Numbered from the stretch's first letter, positions 1 to 12,330 are shown. The stretch is 64,000 nucleotides of DNA from Apostichopus japonicus (GCF_037975245.1 NC_092577.1:3925501-3989500); one strand, 5' to 3'. A program made the numbers and translations. Notes: generated from the sequence alone by a model not told the origin.

Positions 1-1024
1 CATTTGCTTTGAGGAGTTTAAGCACTTTTCTATTGGTAGGAGCTATTTCCTTTACCAGTGACTGGATTGAACTCACATCGGTGAAGTCGGGTCGCAGGTA
101 CCTTCTAGTCACATCAGCCATGCACACAAGAGGATACTTCGAAGTTTGAATTAATATCTTGTGTGCTATTTGGAGCAAGCATTTATCAAAGTGAGCGTGG
201 TTGCCACTGTTGGGAATGGCTGAATTCCACCCACTGTCTGCAAGAAATTCAATCAAGTCAGTTTGGTCATCATCATCAAGAGGATTATCTCTTGCCCTAA
301 CAAGCATATCCTTCACGTCCTCAGGCGAATAGCTATACAAACTTGAGAGTAGCATGTCGTCTGTAACCATTTCTTCTCCAAGCAGCATTGCTGTTAAAAA
401 AGTAATGTTAAGTCTTATTGGAAAGATCTTGTGGTCTTTATATCCTTTCACTAAAATGTGACCCACTGCCAGCCATTCTTCCCTACAATACTGAACCGTG
501 ATACAAGGCACAACTGTGTTACTCCCAGAAGTACGCCTGTCATAAAAAGCATCCCAGAAGGAGCTATATGCATCCCGAGACACCCCTGACTGGTTAACAG
601 CAGACTCGCCCACAAAGCTGAATGTCAGCTGTTGGTGAATTATTCCTTCAGACTGGAAGGCAACTATCATATCCTCCAGTACTTGCAGTCGATGTATTTT
701 TACTTCCCTCACATCATCCATGGGAGGTGGGGGTGATGGTGATCTTGGTGACTGTGGCGGTTGTGTCTGTAGGGTAGGTGGAGGATGTACTGACACTTGC
801 AGAGGTGATGAAAGTGACCTTTGTGGCAATGTAAGATCTAACTGCGGTTGCCCTGAAGGCGGATGCAGTAACTCTCCCATCTGTGGTGACGGTGACCTTG
901 AAAACGGCTGAGGTCGCATGGATGAAGAAAGTACTGACTGTGGCAGCACTGGTGGTAGTGAGCGTTGTGAAGAAGAAAAACTTGATCCTTGACCTTCAGT
1001 ACTGCTACCATAAAGAGAATGTTC
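1..1024 (-). CDS. HECT-like gene exon 11 (Pro-rich linker and HECT-like region, truncated by window)
   Basis: Starts after acceptor GTCTTTTACAG with EHSLYGSS. About 100 residues of Ser/Pro/Gln-rich sequence follow, ending SPSPPPPMDDV, then the HECT-like part: LTFSFVGESAVNQSGVSRDA, FWDAFYDRR, LAVGHILVKGYKDHKIFPIR and LLQIAHKILIQTSKYPLVC, closing near PTNRKVLKLLKAN at the window edge. These match the order of blocks in G2E3-like HECT proteins of fish and invertebrates. No frameshift or stop interrupts it. The frame is still open at base 1. Confidence 0.9.
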
Positions 1025-4000
1025 CTGTAAAAGACCAAAAAAGAAATATAAGCAATTATATTTCAACTCACCATGAAGTAGGAACTTAAAATGTAAAACT
1101 GGACAATTTTTCACAATTTTTGCATGCCTGGCAACATTACATCTTGAAAAGCTTAAATTTATCAATGTTCTTAAGATAAACTAAACCCCAGGTATCAATG
1201 AAATCCCAGGTAAGTTGACTAAGGCAGTTGGTTATATTGTAGCACCCTGAATAATATACAGATACTACTCATGACCTCAGCAAAAAATCAGTGAAAGAAT
1301 TCTTTTCCATTTTAATATACTTACAAAGAAAAAACAGAATGCAAAATATGCACTGAGGTCTTGAAGACTGCATAACACAAGACTTAGACTGTATTTTGAT
1401 CAGAAATGGCTCTTATGAATGTCCAGAACCACTATTATGATGATCGATAACACAATGCAGGTCATTTTACTGTAGCAGTACAGACCACCAACACAAAAGG
1501 GGTCTTGCATGTACTCAATATGATGTAGTATCCATTCTTCCTACCTGGAGATATGTTTAGTTTTCAGAGTTTGAACTCTGGTGACAACAGATGAGCTTTG
1601 ACATCCATCAAAAACAAGTGTTCTTGCACACAATAAATGACATTGACAAACAATCTAGGAGAGTTATCCATGTTTCCTACCTTGGGATACCATTTTAATA
1701 GGTTTAGCATTTGCCCTATGGTAACTCTAGGTGAACTTTGATCTCAACCAAAGCAATAGGCTTCAGAGATTTGATTTAACACATCCACATACCATGCATG
1801 AGGAGATCTATATGCCTCTTATGTTGAGATAGCATGTTTACAAGATTTCCAGTTTGACCTCTGGTGACCCAAGATGACCTTTGACATATACCAACACACA
1901 ACAGCTAACATGTACTTAACAAGACACATCCACATACCAAGTTTAAAAAGCATCCATACATCCTTCTTAAAGATATTGTGGTTTCAATGTTTTCTGCACT
2001 TGACATCTGGTGACCCATATAACCTTTGACATCTACCAAAAACAACAGGATTATTCTACTCTTGTGAAACATCCACATACCAAGTATGAGAAGTATCCAT
2101 GCTTCCTATCTGTCACCAGGACTGCATAGGTTCTGATATTCACAAAAAATGGAAAGGCCTCAGACAGCAGCCAATGCTTTACTGTGCATAATCAAAACTA
2201 AATATGTCTGTGCAATAGCAGGAGGAATCTGACTACAACAATCACCTGTGCAAACTATCAATTCAAGTTCCAAACAAAAAAGGTAACAAGAGGAACCAAC
2301 CTGATTACTTGCTGTACTGCTCTTTGCAGGTGAAGTTTCACCAATGACGGCAATGTCAAAGTCAGATAACTAAAAATGAGGAAAAATATTTATATATATA
2401 TGAGAATATAAATATGAGGCATTATTGATACTCCCCTCGTTTTGCGAAGCAAGCATTGTTTACCAAGCATGAATATATGTAACACTGAGGTAGCAGGCAA
2501 CAAATGTGACCTCATTACTACACTCATCACACGCATATCGAGATTGCTCTTTCCTCCTCCCAGGATAATAATCCCTAACAAACTCACAGTAGGTAAGTGG
2601 TAACAACAAACATGCCAAGAAACAACTCCATTTAAAGCCAAAACCCTCAGAGCTGTTACTTGACTACATGTTGCAATTGGCAAGTCCCCCAAGCCTAGTT
2701 TTTACACCGATATGTGTAAATGGCTAATGTCTATGAATCAACTGAAAATGCAGAAGGGAAGTGTGATTATACTTATGATCCTGTTTATCAGGGAGCATGA
2801 TAACAGCTAAGTTTTACTCGCAATGCTGGAATTACCATATATGAAACAATGAGCTAGGCACATACATAGCAAGAAAGGGCTTTTGAGGGCAACAGCAGCA
2901 AATATTGTTAAGTCAATAACTGAAAACAGTCACTAATTTGCTGCTACATTTACTCCCAGCTATCCAAGGAGACTGGAAAATCAATCCTTTGAGGAGTATT
3001 TTGAATATGTGAAACAAACTAACCTCTGGAATATCCTCACTACTACACTCATCCAAATATGGCATAACATGCAGAGTATCTTCGAAGTCATCATCATCGT
3101 CACTGTCATTGTTCTACATATAAAGAGAAAGCCACAAACAAATTTACACCTATGCCAACAGTACAAAGGCAGGGATCCATTAAAGCTGGTAATCAGTTAA
3201 TTCCCCCCCCCCCTATTGCATATTTGTTACCAGCTTTGTGCATCAGGAAGGCACTCCAAATATCTCCAATTTCAAAAACAAAATGTCCCCAATGTCACCC
3301 ATTTAAACCGCCCAATATGCAGGTGAGAAGTACCTAGCATTAAATGTTCTTGTTCAACGTAGAACGATCCATGCCAACATTCTATGATTGTCAAAGCAAC
3401 TCAACTTAACCTTCAGCATCAATCTCTTGCATGTGTACTAGGATGCAGTGATCACTCAAACATGCATAGGGCAGAATATATACAGCTCTATTTTATAAGC
3501 TTTCTAGCCCTCTGTTGACACCTTTGGTGCCAATGCTATTTCCACCTATCTAGCTTATTTTACCTGCTATACAAAAAAATGAAAAAGCAACCCCTGCTAA
3601 AGGATCAATTACCCTGTTTAAATTGAAGAGCACTGAAGGAGTACCAGATGCATTTCTTCTCTCTCTTTCACCATTGAATGAACCCGAAGAGCATGGTTCT
3701 TCTAGTGCTTGGTCTGGCTGTATCTAGAGGGCAGGAATACAAACATTGGATTATTAAAATGTGAAAGTAAAGACTACAAGTACCTTATGTCCATTATGAG
3801 CCGATTGATCAAAATTGATGTGGACTGAATGCTGCTTTCATTTGCAGCAAATAATCACTGATGGGTTAACTGCAAGATGGCCAGACTCCTTTAAATGTAT
3901 CTCTGAATTTTGCAGTTCTTTTGACTCTGAATACTTCAATGACTGAAATGGTTTCATCAGTGACTACCACCACCTTTTATTATTTTAGTTAAAGACCTTG

Positions 4001-7000
4001 TGGCTATATGTAATCACTAAGAAGAAAGAATATTTGTCTGTTATTCTGGTCACAATGTAATAAATGATAACTTTAAGATAAATGATTAGGAAAAATCATA
4101 ATAATATTAAGAAATGGAAACTGCATCTCATCAAGTTACTGCAATTTTTACTTCCTAATATTGACACCTGTTAACTTACCCATGCAACATTAACAACACA
4201 TGCTGATGTAATTCCTACATCCTGCAAGGTTTTATAATGAGATTCAGTGGATGAAATTGACCTTTGCCCTACAGCATTGAACGTAAACTGCTCCGTTGCA
4301 CCTTCAAGGGAACCAATCCAAGTCACCAAAACCTGAAATGATGAAGTAAAGTTTAAACTTCTTTAATAAGGACTGTTATTAGTAGTACAGCACACCTCAT
4401 TCAACCAGCATGTTATTAAATATCAAAACATACAAGAGCCATTGTAAGTTTCATAATTATTGTGTAAAATGTAATTTAAGGCAATACCTTACCTCCTTAT
4501 GTATAATGTATAGGGGGATGAGATATTGTAATTCACCAGACAACAAGGATGTGCATTCAAGATGTATGTGAGTAAATATCTAAGTAAGTGAGTATGTGCA
4601 TGTAAGCAAACATGTCTGTCGCAAACTCCTTCTCAACGATACATCCTTTCAAGTTCAAACTTGGTGGGTAGGTGCCTAACCATGACAACCTGTGTGGGCA
4701 TAATTGATGTCATAGGTAAACAGTCACAGGTCAAATAACCTACAAAATTGGGTTTTTGCTATCTTTTTTTTTCTTGCTATTGCCTGTTTTCTGGTAAAAT
4801 TACCTCATTGATTTTATGAATTTTCGTAAGCTTTTATCAAATGAGTCCATGAGAGTACTTGTTTGGGTCTTCAAACTCTGGAGAACTGCCTCATGTCATC
4901 ATTACATTGAGAAAACCTCCAAGACAACAATACAGCATAATCTAAACTAATTCTCAAATGCCACTCAAGTAACGAAAAGTAGGGATGCTGTTTCAGGGTA
5001 TTTAGCTACACATTACACTAGTAACCCTGGTGGAAATTCCAGTTGAACTTTTGAACTCGGTTCAACTGGAATTTTCTATATGGAAATTGGCCCAAATTTG
5101 AACTAGGTTGAAATGGGTGAACTGGGGTTCCCAACTGGTTCAACTATGTTTTACTGGGTCCAACTGGTTCAACTATGTTTTACTGGGGTTCCCAACTGGT
5201 TCAACTATGTTTTACTGGGTCCAACTGGTTCAACTATGTTTTACTGCGTCCAACTGGTTCAACTATGTTTTACTGGGTCCAACTGGTTCAACTATGTTTT
5301 ACTGGGTCCAACTGGTTCAACTTTGTTTACTGGGTCAACTATGTTTTACTGGGTTCAACTGGGTCAACTAAGTTTTGCTGGGTTAAACTGGGTGAACTAT
5401 GTTTTACTGCTCATATTTTTAAATAGTTTGAACTGGGATTCTCAACTGGTGTTATCTACACAATATAACACCACACTATAAAGTTTTCATTTTTTTACAG
5501 TAGATCTATACTGTATGTAAGGGTGTAAGTCACTGAAAATAGATGCAAACATACTAGACTGCTGGCATCTTAGCTGTATGCACCTTCAAGTTTAATCCTA
5601 CATGTTAAGTTGTGTGCATGTCACATATATCGTACTAATACAGTTATTTACAATTTTTCTGGTACATTATCAAATTTATTGGTGTCACACTTATGACAAA
5701 GTTTTACATGTTACTTGCTACTTCAAATTATATATTGTGTACACATTTCACAGCAGAATGTAAAAGTATGCTACAGTAGGCTGACATTTGTTTATGGAAG
5801 GGCCTAAATACACTGATCACAGTTCAGTTATGACACGACCAAGTATACTTACTGAAAGAGCATTATCACAAGAAAACTTTCGTTGAAAGCACCCACTTTG
5901 AGTTCTGCATTTCACTTTAAATCCTTCCTCTGGCTCTGGCAAAGATTGAATTGCTTCAATCCGGTTATGTCTGATCTAATATATTTAAATAAATGAAAAT
6001 GCAAGCAAACTAACATTTGTGTACATGTATAAAATTTATGTCCAACTTCATTAGGCATGGAAACTATGTAAAAGGTATCCTATATGATCTTCTATGGAAT
6101 GGAAATGTAGTTACAAGTGGGGAGATTGAGTTATATTTAATTTTTTTTAAAGTGGGACACCATTTAGTGTTCTGCAGTGTCTCTTTTACAAGGCCAGAAA
6201 GTTTGTACTGTATTTATGTTTCAAGACCCACTTCCAGGGAGATTAAATATGATAAGCTGTTGCTGAGACTTACATGGGCTTCTTTCATTTATTCGGTAGT
6301 TTTAAATCCATTCCAATTGCCTAGATGTAATTCACTTCAACAAGTGGCTTACGTATCTAAACAATGCGTTCATGTGTATATTGGTGGCGCATACACTTTA
6401 ATGACATGTTTCATAACAATTGAAATAACTGCTCACTGAAATGAATCATACATATGAAGGTCCTCCGTTAACAAGGGACTGCTTACAAATGAGCTAAAGA
6501 GGAAGTAGTCTCAATTTTGTTACATAATTAAGGGAAAGTTTGCATAAGTTTCCTGAAATTACCAGACATAAATTCATTCATATCTTGACATAAAACCCAA
6601 CTACTTTAATACCTGTCACTAGGTGTCTAAAGAAACTATGTATTCTTATTTCTCAATAGACTGGCAATGTCATGGCAGTTAATACATTCACCAGTGGTAG
6701 TCTACATATAGAAGACGACAAACCCCATTTGTATTAACTTTCATATCCGTTGTAAAGTCTTATAGTTCTCAAGAACGAGACAAACAACAGGTTACTCCCT
6801 GACCTTTACAGTTCAAATTTAACTTCAAAGGAAGCGCTTGCATCTCCTTATAAATGTTTTAGTACTTCCCTAGTTAAACCATGCAATGTGATAGACTCCA
6901 ATGAGAAAAATACAATAATCAAGTAAAGGATCTTACCTCATCCAACTTGTGCTTTATGTTTTGCTGGAGTTGCACTGACGCGTCCTGCAAAAGACATGAA

Positions 7001-10000
7001 TTTGAATTGATTCCATTAGTAAGTCCAGTATTCCATACATGGTATACCAGATTGTTTGGAAGTCAAGTTTCTCAGTGTAGCACACAGGAACAAGCACATA
7101 TGAATAATCTCAAATGGAATGCTACATGTGAACACTTCAAAACTTAACACAAAGGTCTTACTTCTAAACAGGGCTGTCCTTTAACACTTGCCAAGTCCCC
7201 TAGGACAAGTGACCGTTCTGAAAGTTCTAACCAGAAAGCCAAAGGCTTAGTGATTTCTTGCAGATTGGACATATTTTCCAGGGGTCGATTTTAACAGTCG
7301 TCCAGTAGTCCGAGACAACCAAAATTATTGAAGGACAACTAAAAGTAATCAGGCTGGTCGTCCGTTGGATGACCAGCTTTGATGGAAAGAATTTTTTCCA
7401 CTTAGCTTGTTTTCTGTTTTCTAACCGAAACTTAATATGTAAAAAAGTTGTGAACATGGCCTATCTTTATTCATAAAGGTTTTCTGCCTTTGGCAGAGCA
7501 GTTTAAAAATTCTTCACTTTTAAATTTCTTGGAGAACTTAAATATCTTTTGGACAACCAAGAAAGACTGTCTGATGGACGGACAACCACCAGATTTTATT
7601 AAAATCGAGACCTGTCTTTTTTCAGTACCATACTGTAGTTTCAAATTGACAGTTTCATGGTAAAGCTACTGTCTTTATATTAAGGTGTATTGCAGAATGT
7701 TTAAGACCCATGGGCACTGACTAACATTGTTTTGAACCATGCCTCACAGTATGAATCATCAAAGTTTCCCTTATGAGATATCATGTTCACCAGGTTTTTA
7801 CAATTTGAGATCTGGTGACATCTCAAATGACTTGTGGTTTCCATCAAAAACAAGTTTTTCCACTAAATTACTGAGCACCCACATGCCAAGTATCAGATTT
7901 TGTTCTTGAGATAACCTGTTTACCAGGTTTCCACAATTTGATTTCAAACGACATTTGACCTCCTTCAAACACGAAAAGAATCTTTTATTCAAGTATAAAA
8001 TCCATACCTATTTCCCTTCTTGGGATACCGTTTTACAAGTAAAAAGTAATATGGGAAAGTGAATTCTGGAAGATACTTGCCTGCCGACTAACATACAGCT
8101 CTGCTAAAGAGTTAAACATCGGTATATTTTGACAAAGATAAAAATGTTACCATTACCAAACTGAAACAGCCCTGGCTTGACATAATCAACACTCAGTATG
8201 ACTGCAAAATGGCAAAATGAGTGGGGAAACTGCTATCAAGCAATTGCTCCATGAGTATATACAACAGCAATCTCAACGGACATTCTTGCAGTAACCTTGC
8301 AGAGAGTAACATTTTATCAAGGCATACTGCAATAGGCTTAATTCACACAAAACAGATTGCAGATTTGTCTGGAGGTTTGAGAACTACTGTATGCTCTCAT
8401 AGGGTTTTTGTCTTCTTAGTTTTTACTCACAAGGCATTCTATTAATACCACAAACGAAAGCAGAAACAAAGTGATGCATAGTATCATTACGTAAAGACAA
8501 TTGCACATACATTACACTGTAAGCAAGCAATCTCAAGCAATGTTTTCTCCTTTAACTGCATACAAGATTGATTTCATTTGACTGTGTCCACTGACATATA
8601 GCTGTGCGTTTCTTTATTTCTTGATCAAAGCCATCAGAAATACATTACATTTACTACACTGTCATGTGCACCACAATAACCCACTTTTGCTATTTATTTA
8701 AGCTACACAGAACATACCTTTTGCTGGTCTTTGGCAGAAGTAGATGCAAATTCTCTGTCTTGTTGGCAGGGCAAGCAGTTGGGGCTGGATAAATCCAGTG
8801 TCCTGTGGCATGTGCTACAGACAGGCCTCTGCATTGAATAGAAAATTCAAAGACAACGATCTGAAGTTTCTGTGTGTTCTACAGTTTGACAGAACTTTGC
8901 AACTTCCAGGGTCATTCTGGGTTCTTGAAAGGGGTAAACCATGACATTACCTGTAAATGCCCTTTGCAAAATGTGTTTTGCATAACTACTCTGTGATCTC
9001 ATAGATGGGGAAACTTTGAGAATTTGAATGCATAACTTTTTCAAGAGAAAAACAGCCGGTGTTGTACCGATATCACCAGGAACCGACGTTACCAATATCT
9101 GATGTTTCCGTTTTCAAAATTGGCCAAATAGCGATATTTTAGAAACAAGACATATGTGCACTGTACACAAAACCCTTGGCTATTGTGCACTATGTAAGAG
9201 ATCAGTACAGTAAGTCATTTATTATACAGGTCAAGTATAAACAAACAGTAGTTGAGTGAAGGGCACACTCCCGACAGACAAGAAACATTGTGGTTATGAT
9301 CTGGTATTAGCATGAAGTGTCATTTCCAACGGTGAAATTTACAGGGCCGATTGGCGCCTATTACCTGCCAAACAGCACCTGTTAGACCCAAAAGAACACT
9401 ACCAGGCACCACTTTTTTACCAAAGTAACACATGCCATTTACTGAAAGTAACACACGCCAATGGGTAGACTGAAGCTAAAACTTTGTTCATTGTGTTCAT
9501 CTTTGTCCTGACTTCTGTCTCCTGGTAAACCTAAGGTGGCTCCTGGATCCACCGAAAAACCAGGGAACCAGCAGACACTTTCGAACTGGAAGTGGCTCTT
9601 GGTTCAGCCGACCTAAGTTCACCCTTGGTCATTATATACATGAGGTAAAGTAATGGTACTTAAATGGTCAGACAAAATAAAATAACATATTCTTTGTATG
9701 AAATATAGGCCTAGTAATATTGGTTGGGGAGTATCGGCAGTTTAAGGTAAATTTTACCGCTACTGATACCCTGTATAGGACGAATATGAGGAATATAGGC
9801 AGGTGCTGATATGGAATACCGACAATTGTTTTGTTTTTCTTTCAAAAATAAAAAAGATTCATAATAATGTAATTCCATATCCATCTAATCTCATTGGACA
9901 ACAGAATGCATGTTGGTGGTAGTAGGTTTATTATGTAATTCATTTTCAATGATTCAGTGGGCAATATATTACAGTGATTTCACTGTGTGACTTACCAGAC

Positions 10001-12015
10001 TGGCAGATGGTGGGATTGGTTCACAAGGAACTATGTAAATACACCTTCGCGCCCTGTTGACTTTTAGGGAGGCTGGTGTAGTTTTCTCAGGCAAACCTAA
10101 CAGCTTCCCATCAGCTCCGCTATGAGCAAGTCTGAATGGTGTTTCCTTTAAGGCTGGAAATTTTCCCCAAATAAAATTGGTAAACTGAGCTGCAGAAAGA
10201 TCAGCTGGGACGATGCAATCCTCTGTGAGATTTCCTGAATGAAAGAAGATGCAAAACCAGGATGCACTGTAAAACTAGGCAACAGGTTGCAAAATAACAT
10301 TGAAGTTTGAGAATTACCTCAACACTATTTGTGAGGTCAATAAACAAACTCAATTTCGGTGTCAGATGTTATGTTTACCTTAAGTTGAATTGGGGTTGGA
10401 TATTATCCAATCAGATGGCTTATAGGAAAATAAAAGTGACAATTTCGGCTACTTATTATTTTTTTGGGCTCCTCGTTTTCCACTTTGGCCCCTGGATCCC
10501 ATGAGATAGGAGCTAGGTTGGCTAACGGCTAAGGAAAACTTAGTTTGACCCCTAGAATGCAGTTCTGTTAGTGTACTTCCATGAATTATATAACAGTATA
10601 AAAGCATCCACATGTCCTGATAACAGATCACATCATTTCCTCCAGATGTCATGTACACAACCTTTTTCATATTGCAACTTCTATTGACTTTGAATGAAAC
10701 ATTTGGTCTCCTTGCATATTTCATATTATGGGTACATCCACATGTATACTAAGAATGACATCTTGCAATGTTAAGTTTCTTGCTGATATTGTATTACTAA
10801 GTTTTCACACATGACCTACTAACATTATTTTGTACCTTTGACTCCTTGAAAACAACCAGAGCAGTTGTACACAATATGACTCATTCATTGCACTACCATC
10901 CATTAATGGATTATTGAATTCAATAAGCTTTGATGTTTAACTGGTATTTATACTGTACAGTATTAATATTACCATTCATGAGTTACCATACATGGTGGTG
11001 TTGCAAGAGTTTTAGACCCTTGAAATTCAGATACTCACAGGCATGTTATTAGTGCTATTCATATACTGTATGACTGTAAATACTAGATCAACACTGAGAT
11101 TCATTAACTGTGTTAGCAAAATACTTTTCAGTAACATAACACTTTGTACCTAGACCAATCCGCCTTAAAGCTTTCAAAGCTTTCCATGAGCCTGGCCTCT
11201 TCTGTTGATTTGGTTCTTTCAGAGCCACCAACTTCAAAACATATCCTTTTGTCGGCCTGCCTCTTGTGACCTTCTTCACCCTGTGCCGTTTCCCAGTTAC
11301 TGGTGGTGACTGACTTGTTCGTCCTGATTTGAATCTGACCAATTGAAAGAGATAATTTCATATCGTACAACTCAAACATATGGAAGCATGGGGACATTAA
11401 TATTACATACACATATTTTCTTAAATTACTAATAAATTCATGTTTGCATTGAAAACCCTTTACAATTACTTACTATATAAAGGGATGCCCAACTCACAGC
11501 AACAATATTTTGGCATAATGTGGTAGCCCATAAAAGACAGACACACGTCTGGGTCTACTCTTTACGTTTACATTAATATTTACACAGATTGAAAGAGGAA
11601 GATTCACCACCTGTGTCATACCGAGTCATCATAGTAGAGAACTCCTGTTTTATGACCGTGCATCCTTAATAAATTAGCATAATTAATACATGGTCGAGTT
11701 TGAACTTGTCGAGTACAATAAAATTTAGAATCTTTAATCGGATAGCATAGAACAGGCTTTAAGTTAGGTCAAGGTTACCCTATAATCCTGTTCTAGTACG
11801 ACTATCTGGATAGGCCTGGACTGGGCCATGTTAGGGCCTAACTTTTGGGTACAGCCTATCTCTTACGTTAGGCGGCGGCTAAGATGGACCTACCTCTGTA
11901 CAAAACTTGACACGAAACGCGCTCTTGCTGGTCCTGTGCCACTGGAACTTGCTTCATCTAATGTTTGGTTAATCGAATTTTGCGTACGAAGAATCTCTGG
12001 TAGTAATTCTTCCAT
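1..12015 (-). CDS. HECT-type E3 ubiquitin ligase-like protein with UBX-like domain (11 exons, 3' end outside window)
   Basis: Eleven minus-strand exons, each with AG/GT borders and matching phase, join into one open frame of about 758 codons that runs off the left edge. Order: ATG at 12015; basic Ser/Thr-rich N-terminus (about residues 40-100); a conserved-looking region in exon 3; a CxxC-x10-CxxC zinc-ribbon-like motif in exon 4; a UBX-like ubiquitin fold over exons 6-7; an acidic run (DDDDD) in exon 9; a Ser/Pro/Gln-rich linker; then HECT-like sequence in the last exon with FVGESAVNQSGVSRDAY and LAVGHILVKGYKDH. Such blocks are typical of the G2E3-like HECT proteins abundant in fish and invertebrates. 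Family knowledge predicts ubiquitin transfer, but the C-lobe with the active cysteine is not in the window, so activity cannot be judged. Domain names rest on my reading of motifs, not on a search. It may be one of a multigene family. Confidence 0.88.
1555..2115. repeat. Degenerate tandem repeat of about 125 bases in last HECT-gene intron
   Basis: At least four diverged units recur. Each has TCTGGTGACC, then GACCTTTGACATCTACC, then a CATCCACATACCAAGTATG-like block and a pyrimidine-rich join. The same family returns at 7720-8040 in another intron. The rest of intron 1025-2300 shows no gene. Confidence 0.7.
2301..2369 (-). CDS. HECT-like gene exon 10 (linker)
   Basis: A 69-base phase-0 exon encoding LSDFDIAVIGETSPAKSSTA and SNQ. 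Acceptor CATTTTTAG, donor GTTGGTTC. Short symmetric exons 8, 9 and 10 form a cassette-like linker that could be alternatively spliced. Confidence 0.82.
3024..3113 (-). CDS. HECT-like gene exon 9 (acidic linker)
   Basis: Encodes NNDSDDDDDFEDTLHVMPYL and a further acidic tail (DECSSEDIPE). Acceptor TTATATGTAG, donor GTTAGTTT, phase 0. The acidity is opposite to the basic N-terminus; a docking or intramolecular role is possible but not shown. Confidence 0.85.
3613..3723 (-). CDS. HECT-like gene exon 8 (linker)
   Basis: Encodes a polar linker beginning IQPDQALEEPCSSGSFNGER and ending FNLNR. Acceptor GCCCTCTAG, donor GTAATTGA, phase 0. No domain recognised; likely disordered. Confidence 0.85.
4180..4332 (-). 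CDS. HECT-like gene exon 7 (UBX-like, second half)
   Basis: Encodes VLVTWIGSLEGATEQFTF and then a segment ending in YKTLQDVGITSACVVNVAW. The layout fits the helix and later strands of a UBX-like fold, with the final strand giving the usual hydrophobic end. Acceptor ACATTTCAG-like, donor GTAAGTTA, phase 0. Confidence 0.88.
5034..5074. repeat. 15-base perfect palindrome arms next to the minisatellite
   Basis: AAATTCCAGTTGAAC at 5034-5048 and its exact reverse complement at 5060-5074 enclose an 11-base loop. It shares the GTTGAAC/GTTCAAC core with the array that follows, so the array may have grown from one arm. Confidence 0.75.
5100..5420. repeat. Minisatellite, about 29-base unit (CAACTGGTTCAACTATG...)
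   Basis: About ten units of CAACTGGTTCAACTATG followed by TTTTACTGGGTC lie in the HECT-gene intron between exons 6 and 7. Early units carry an extra six bases (GGGTTCCC-like). Later units shorten and diverge toward 5420. The array is open in all three plus frames because it lacks stops; these frames are not genes. Confidence 0.92.
5853..5975 (-). CDS. HECT-like gene exon 6 (UBX-like, first half)
   Basis: Encodes a helical lead-in and then FKVKCRTQSGCFQRKFSCDN, whose pattern (strand, turn with G, strand with RKF) resembles the first beta hairpin of UBX/ubiquitin folds. Acceptor TATATTAG, donor GTAAGTAT, phase 0. UBX domains usually bind p97/VCP-type partners; that role is inferred from family knowledge. 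Confidence 0.88.
5976..6936. other. HECT-gene intron 5976-6936 without recognisable content
   Basis: Unique-looking AT-rich sequence. A 140-codon open frame on the plus strand (6017-6439) has no domain and no exon-like borders. Nothing else is supported. Confidence 0.55.
6937..6984 (-). CDS. HECT-like gene exon 5 (short helical linker)
   Basis: A 48-base exon encoding DASVQLQQNIKHKLDE, which looks amphipathic and possibly coiled. Acceptor TCTTTTGCAG, donor GTAAGATC, phase 0 on both sides, so it could be skipped without a frameshift. Confidence 0.8.
7279..7614. mobile_element. Possible hAT-like non-autonomous element with imperfect inverted ends
   Basis: The left end CAGGGGTCGATTTTAA and the right end (read inward as CAGGTCTCGATTTTAA) match at 14 of 16 bases, followed by related GTCGTCC/GTTGTCC motifs inside. 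No matching 8 bp duplication is visible at the flanks, so the boundaries or the class may be wrong. It sits in the intron between exons 4 and 5. Confidence 0.45.
7720..8040. repeat. Second array of the 125-base repeat family
   Basis: Two to three diverged units show GATCTGGTGACATCTC, TCCATCAAAAACAAG, CCCACATGCCAAGTAT and a GAGATAAC...TTTACCAGGTTTCC join. These parallel the units at 1555-2115 in the same orientation. Confidence 0.65.
8718..8828 (-). CDS. HECT-like gene exon 4 (zinc-ribbon-like motif)
   Basis: Encodes RPVCSTCHRTLDLSSPNCLP followed by C, giving CxxC-x10-CxxC spacing that could bind one zinc ion. Acceptor TTCAATGCAG, donor GTATGTTC, phase 0 at both ends. Zinc binding is inferred from cysteine spacing only. 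Confidence 0.88.
9996..10234 (-). CDS. HECT-like gene exon 3
   Basis: Acceptor TTTCATTCAG, donor GTAAGTCA. It encodes a compact region with FTNFIWGKFPALKETPF and RRCIYIVPCEPIPP. Related HECT-like proteins have a similar globular segment before the zinc-like motif; its function is unknown. It starts with two bases completing the Gly from exon 2 and ends in phase 0. Confidence 0.9.
11150..11334 (-). CDS. HECT-like gene exon 2 (basic region)
   Basis: Acceptor TTGGTCAG, donor GTACAAAG. It encodes a Lys/Arg-rich stretch including GKRHRVKKVTRGRPTKGY, which could be a nuclear-localisation or nucleic-acid-binding segment (inference). It ends one base into a Gly codon that exon 3 completes. Confidence 0.88.
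11894..12015 (-). CDS. HECT-like gene exon 1 (start codon)
   Basis: Begins MEELLPEILRTQNSINQTL and ends after GTACAG AG at a GTAGGT donor, leaving two bases that complete an Arg codon with exon 2. The ATG at 12015 is the first in-frame Met; a start farther upstream cannot be excluded. The segment is soluble-looking with no signal peptide. Confidence 0.85.
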
Positions 12016-12330
12016 GATGATTTTGAAACCACTCAACTTATCTTTGACGATACTACACTATTTACTGTATTATACACCCGCTGGCATGGTACGATACAGT
12101 ACCTCAAACTATAGGAACCGTAGGCTATAGTAGTAGGATTATCCCGCGTTTTAGTCAAGAGTATGTTACAAGAGCAGCGATTGGCTATTGAAGAATTGTT
12201 GTCCGAATGAAGGTAAATTATTGTCGGATGTGGGTAAATTGTTGTCGGAAGTGAATATATGCAGACATATATTCCTGCTCTCTCATTGGTCGAATATATG
12301 TCCGCATTATATCTAATATATGTCAGCATT
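12016..12330 (-). promoter_or_regulatory. 5' flank of the HECT-like gene with two CCAAT-type boxes
   Basis: Upstream of the start codon the minus strand carries AGCCAATCG near 12180 and GACCAATGAG near 12290, both fitting CCAAT boxes, and no clear TATA box. The first lies about 165 bases from the ATG. The transcription start was not located; the promoter role is inferred from position. A tandem array begins right behind it. Confidence 0.25.

Larger units (their letters stand above)
2370..4179. other. HECT-gene introns without recognisable content (2370-3023, 3114-3612, 3724-4179)
   Basis: Apart from the exons listed at 3024-3113 and 3613-3723, these introns are AT-rich unique-looking sequence. 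A run of nine C lies at 3205-3213. No second gene, RNA gene or intact mobile element was seen. Confidence 0.6.
8829..11893. other. HECT-gene introns 8829-9995, 10235-11149 and 11335-11893
   Basis: AT-rich introns around exons 2 and 3. No intact element, tandem array or additional exon was recognised. Short open frames here lack borders and domains. Confidence 0.5.

Noticed and set aside
6017-6439. 140-codon open frame on the plus strand inside a HECT-gene intron
   Set aside because: No domain, unusual composition, no exon borders, opposite strand to the host gene; length is possible by chance.
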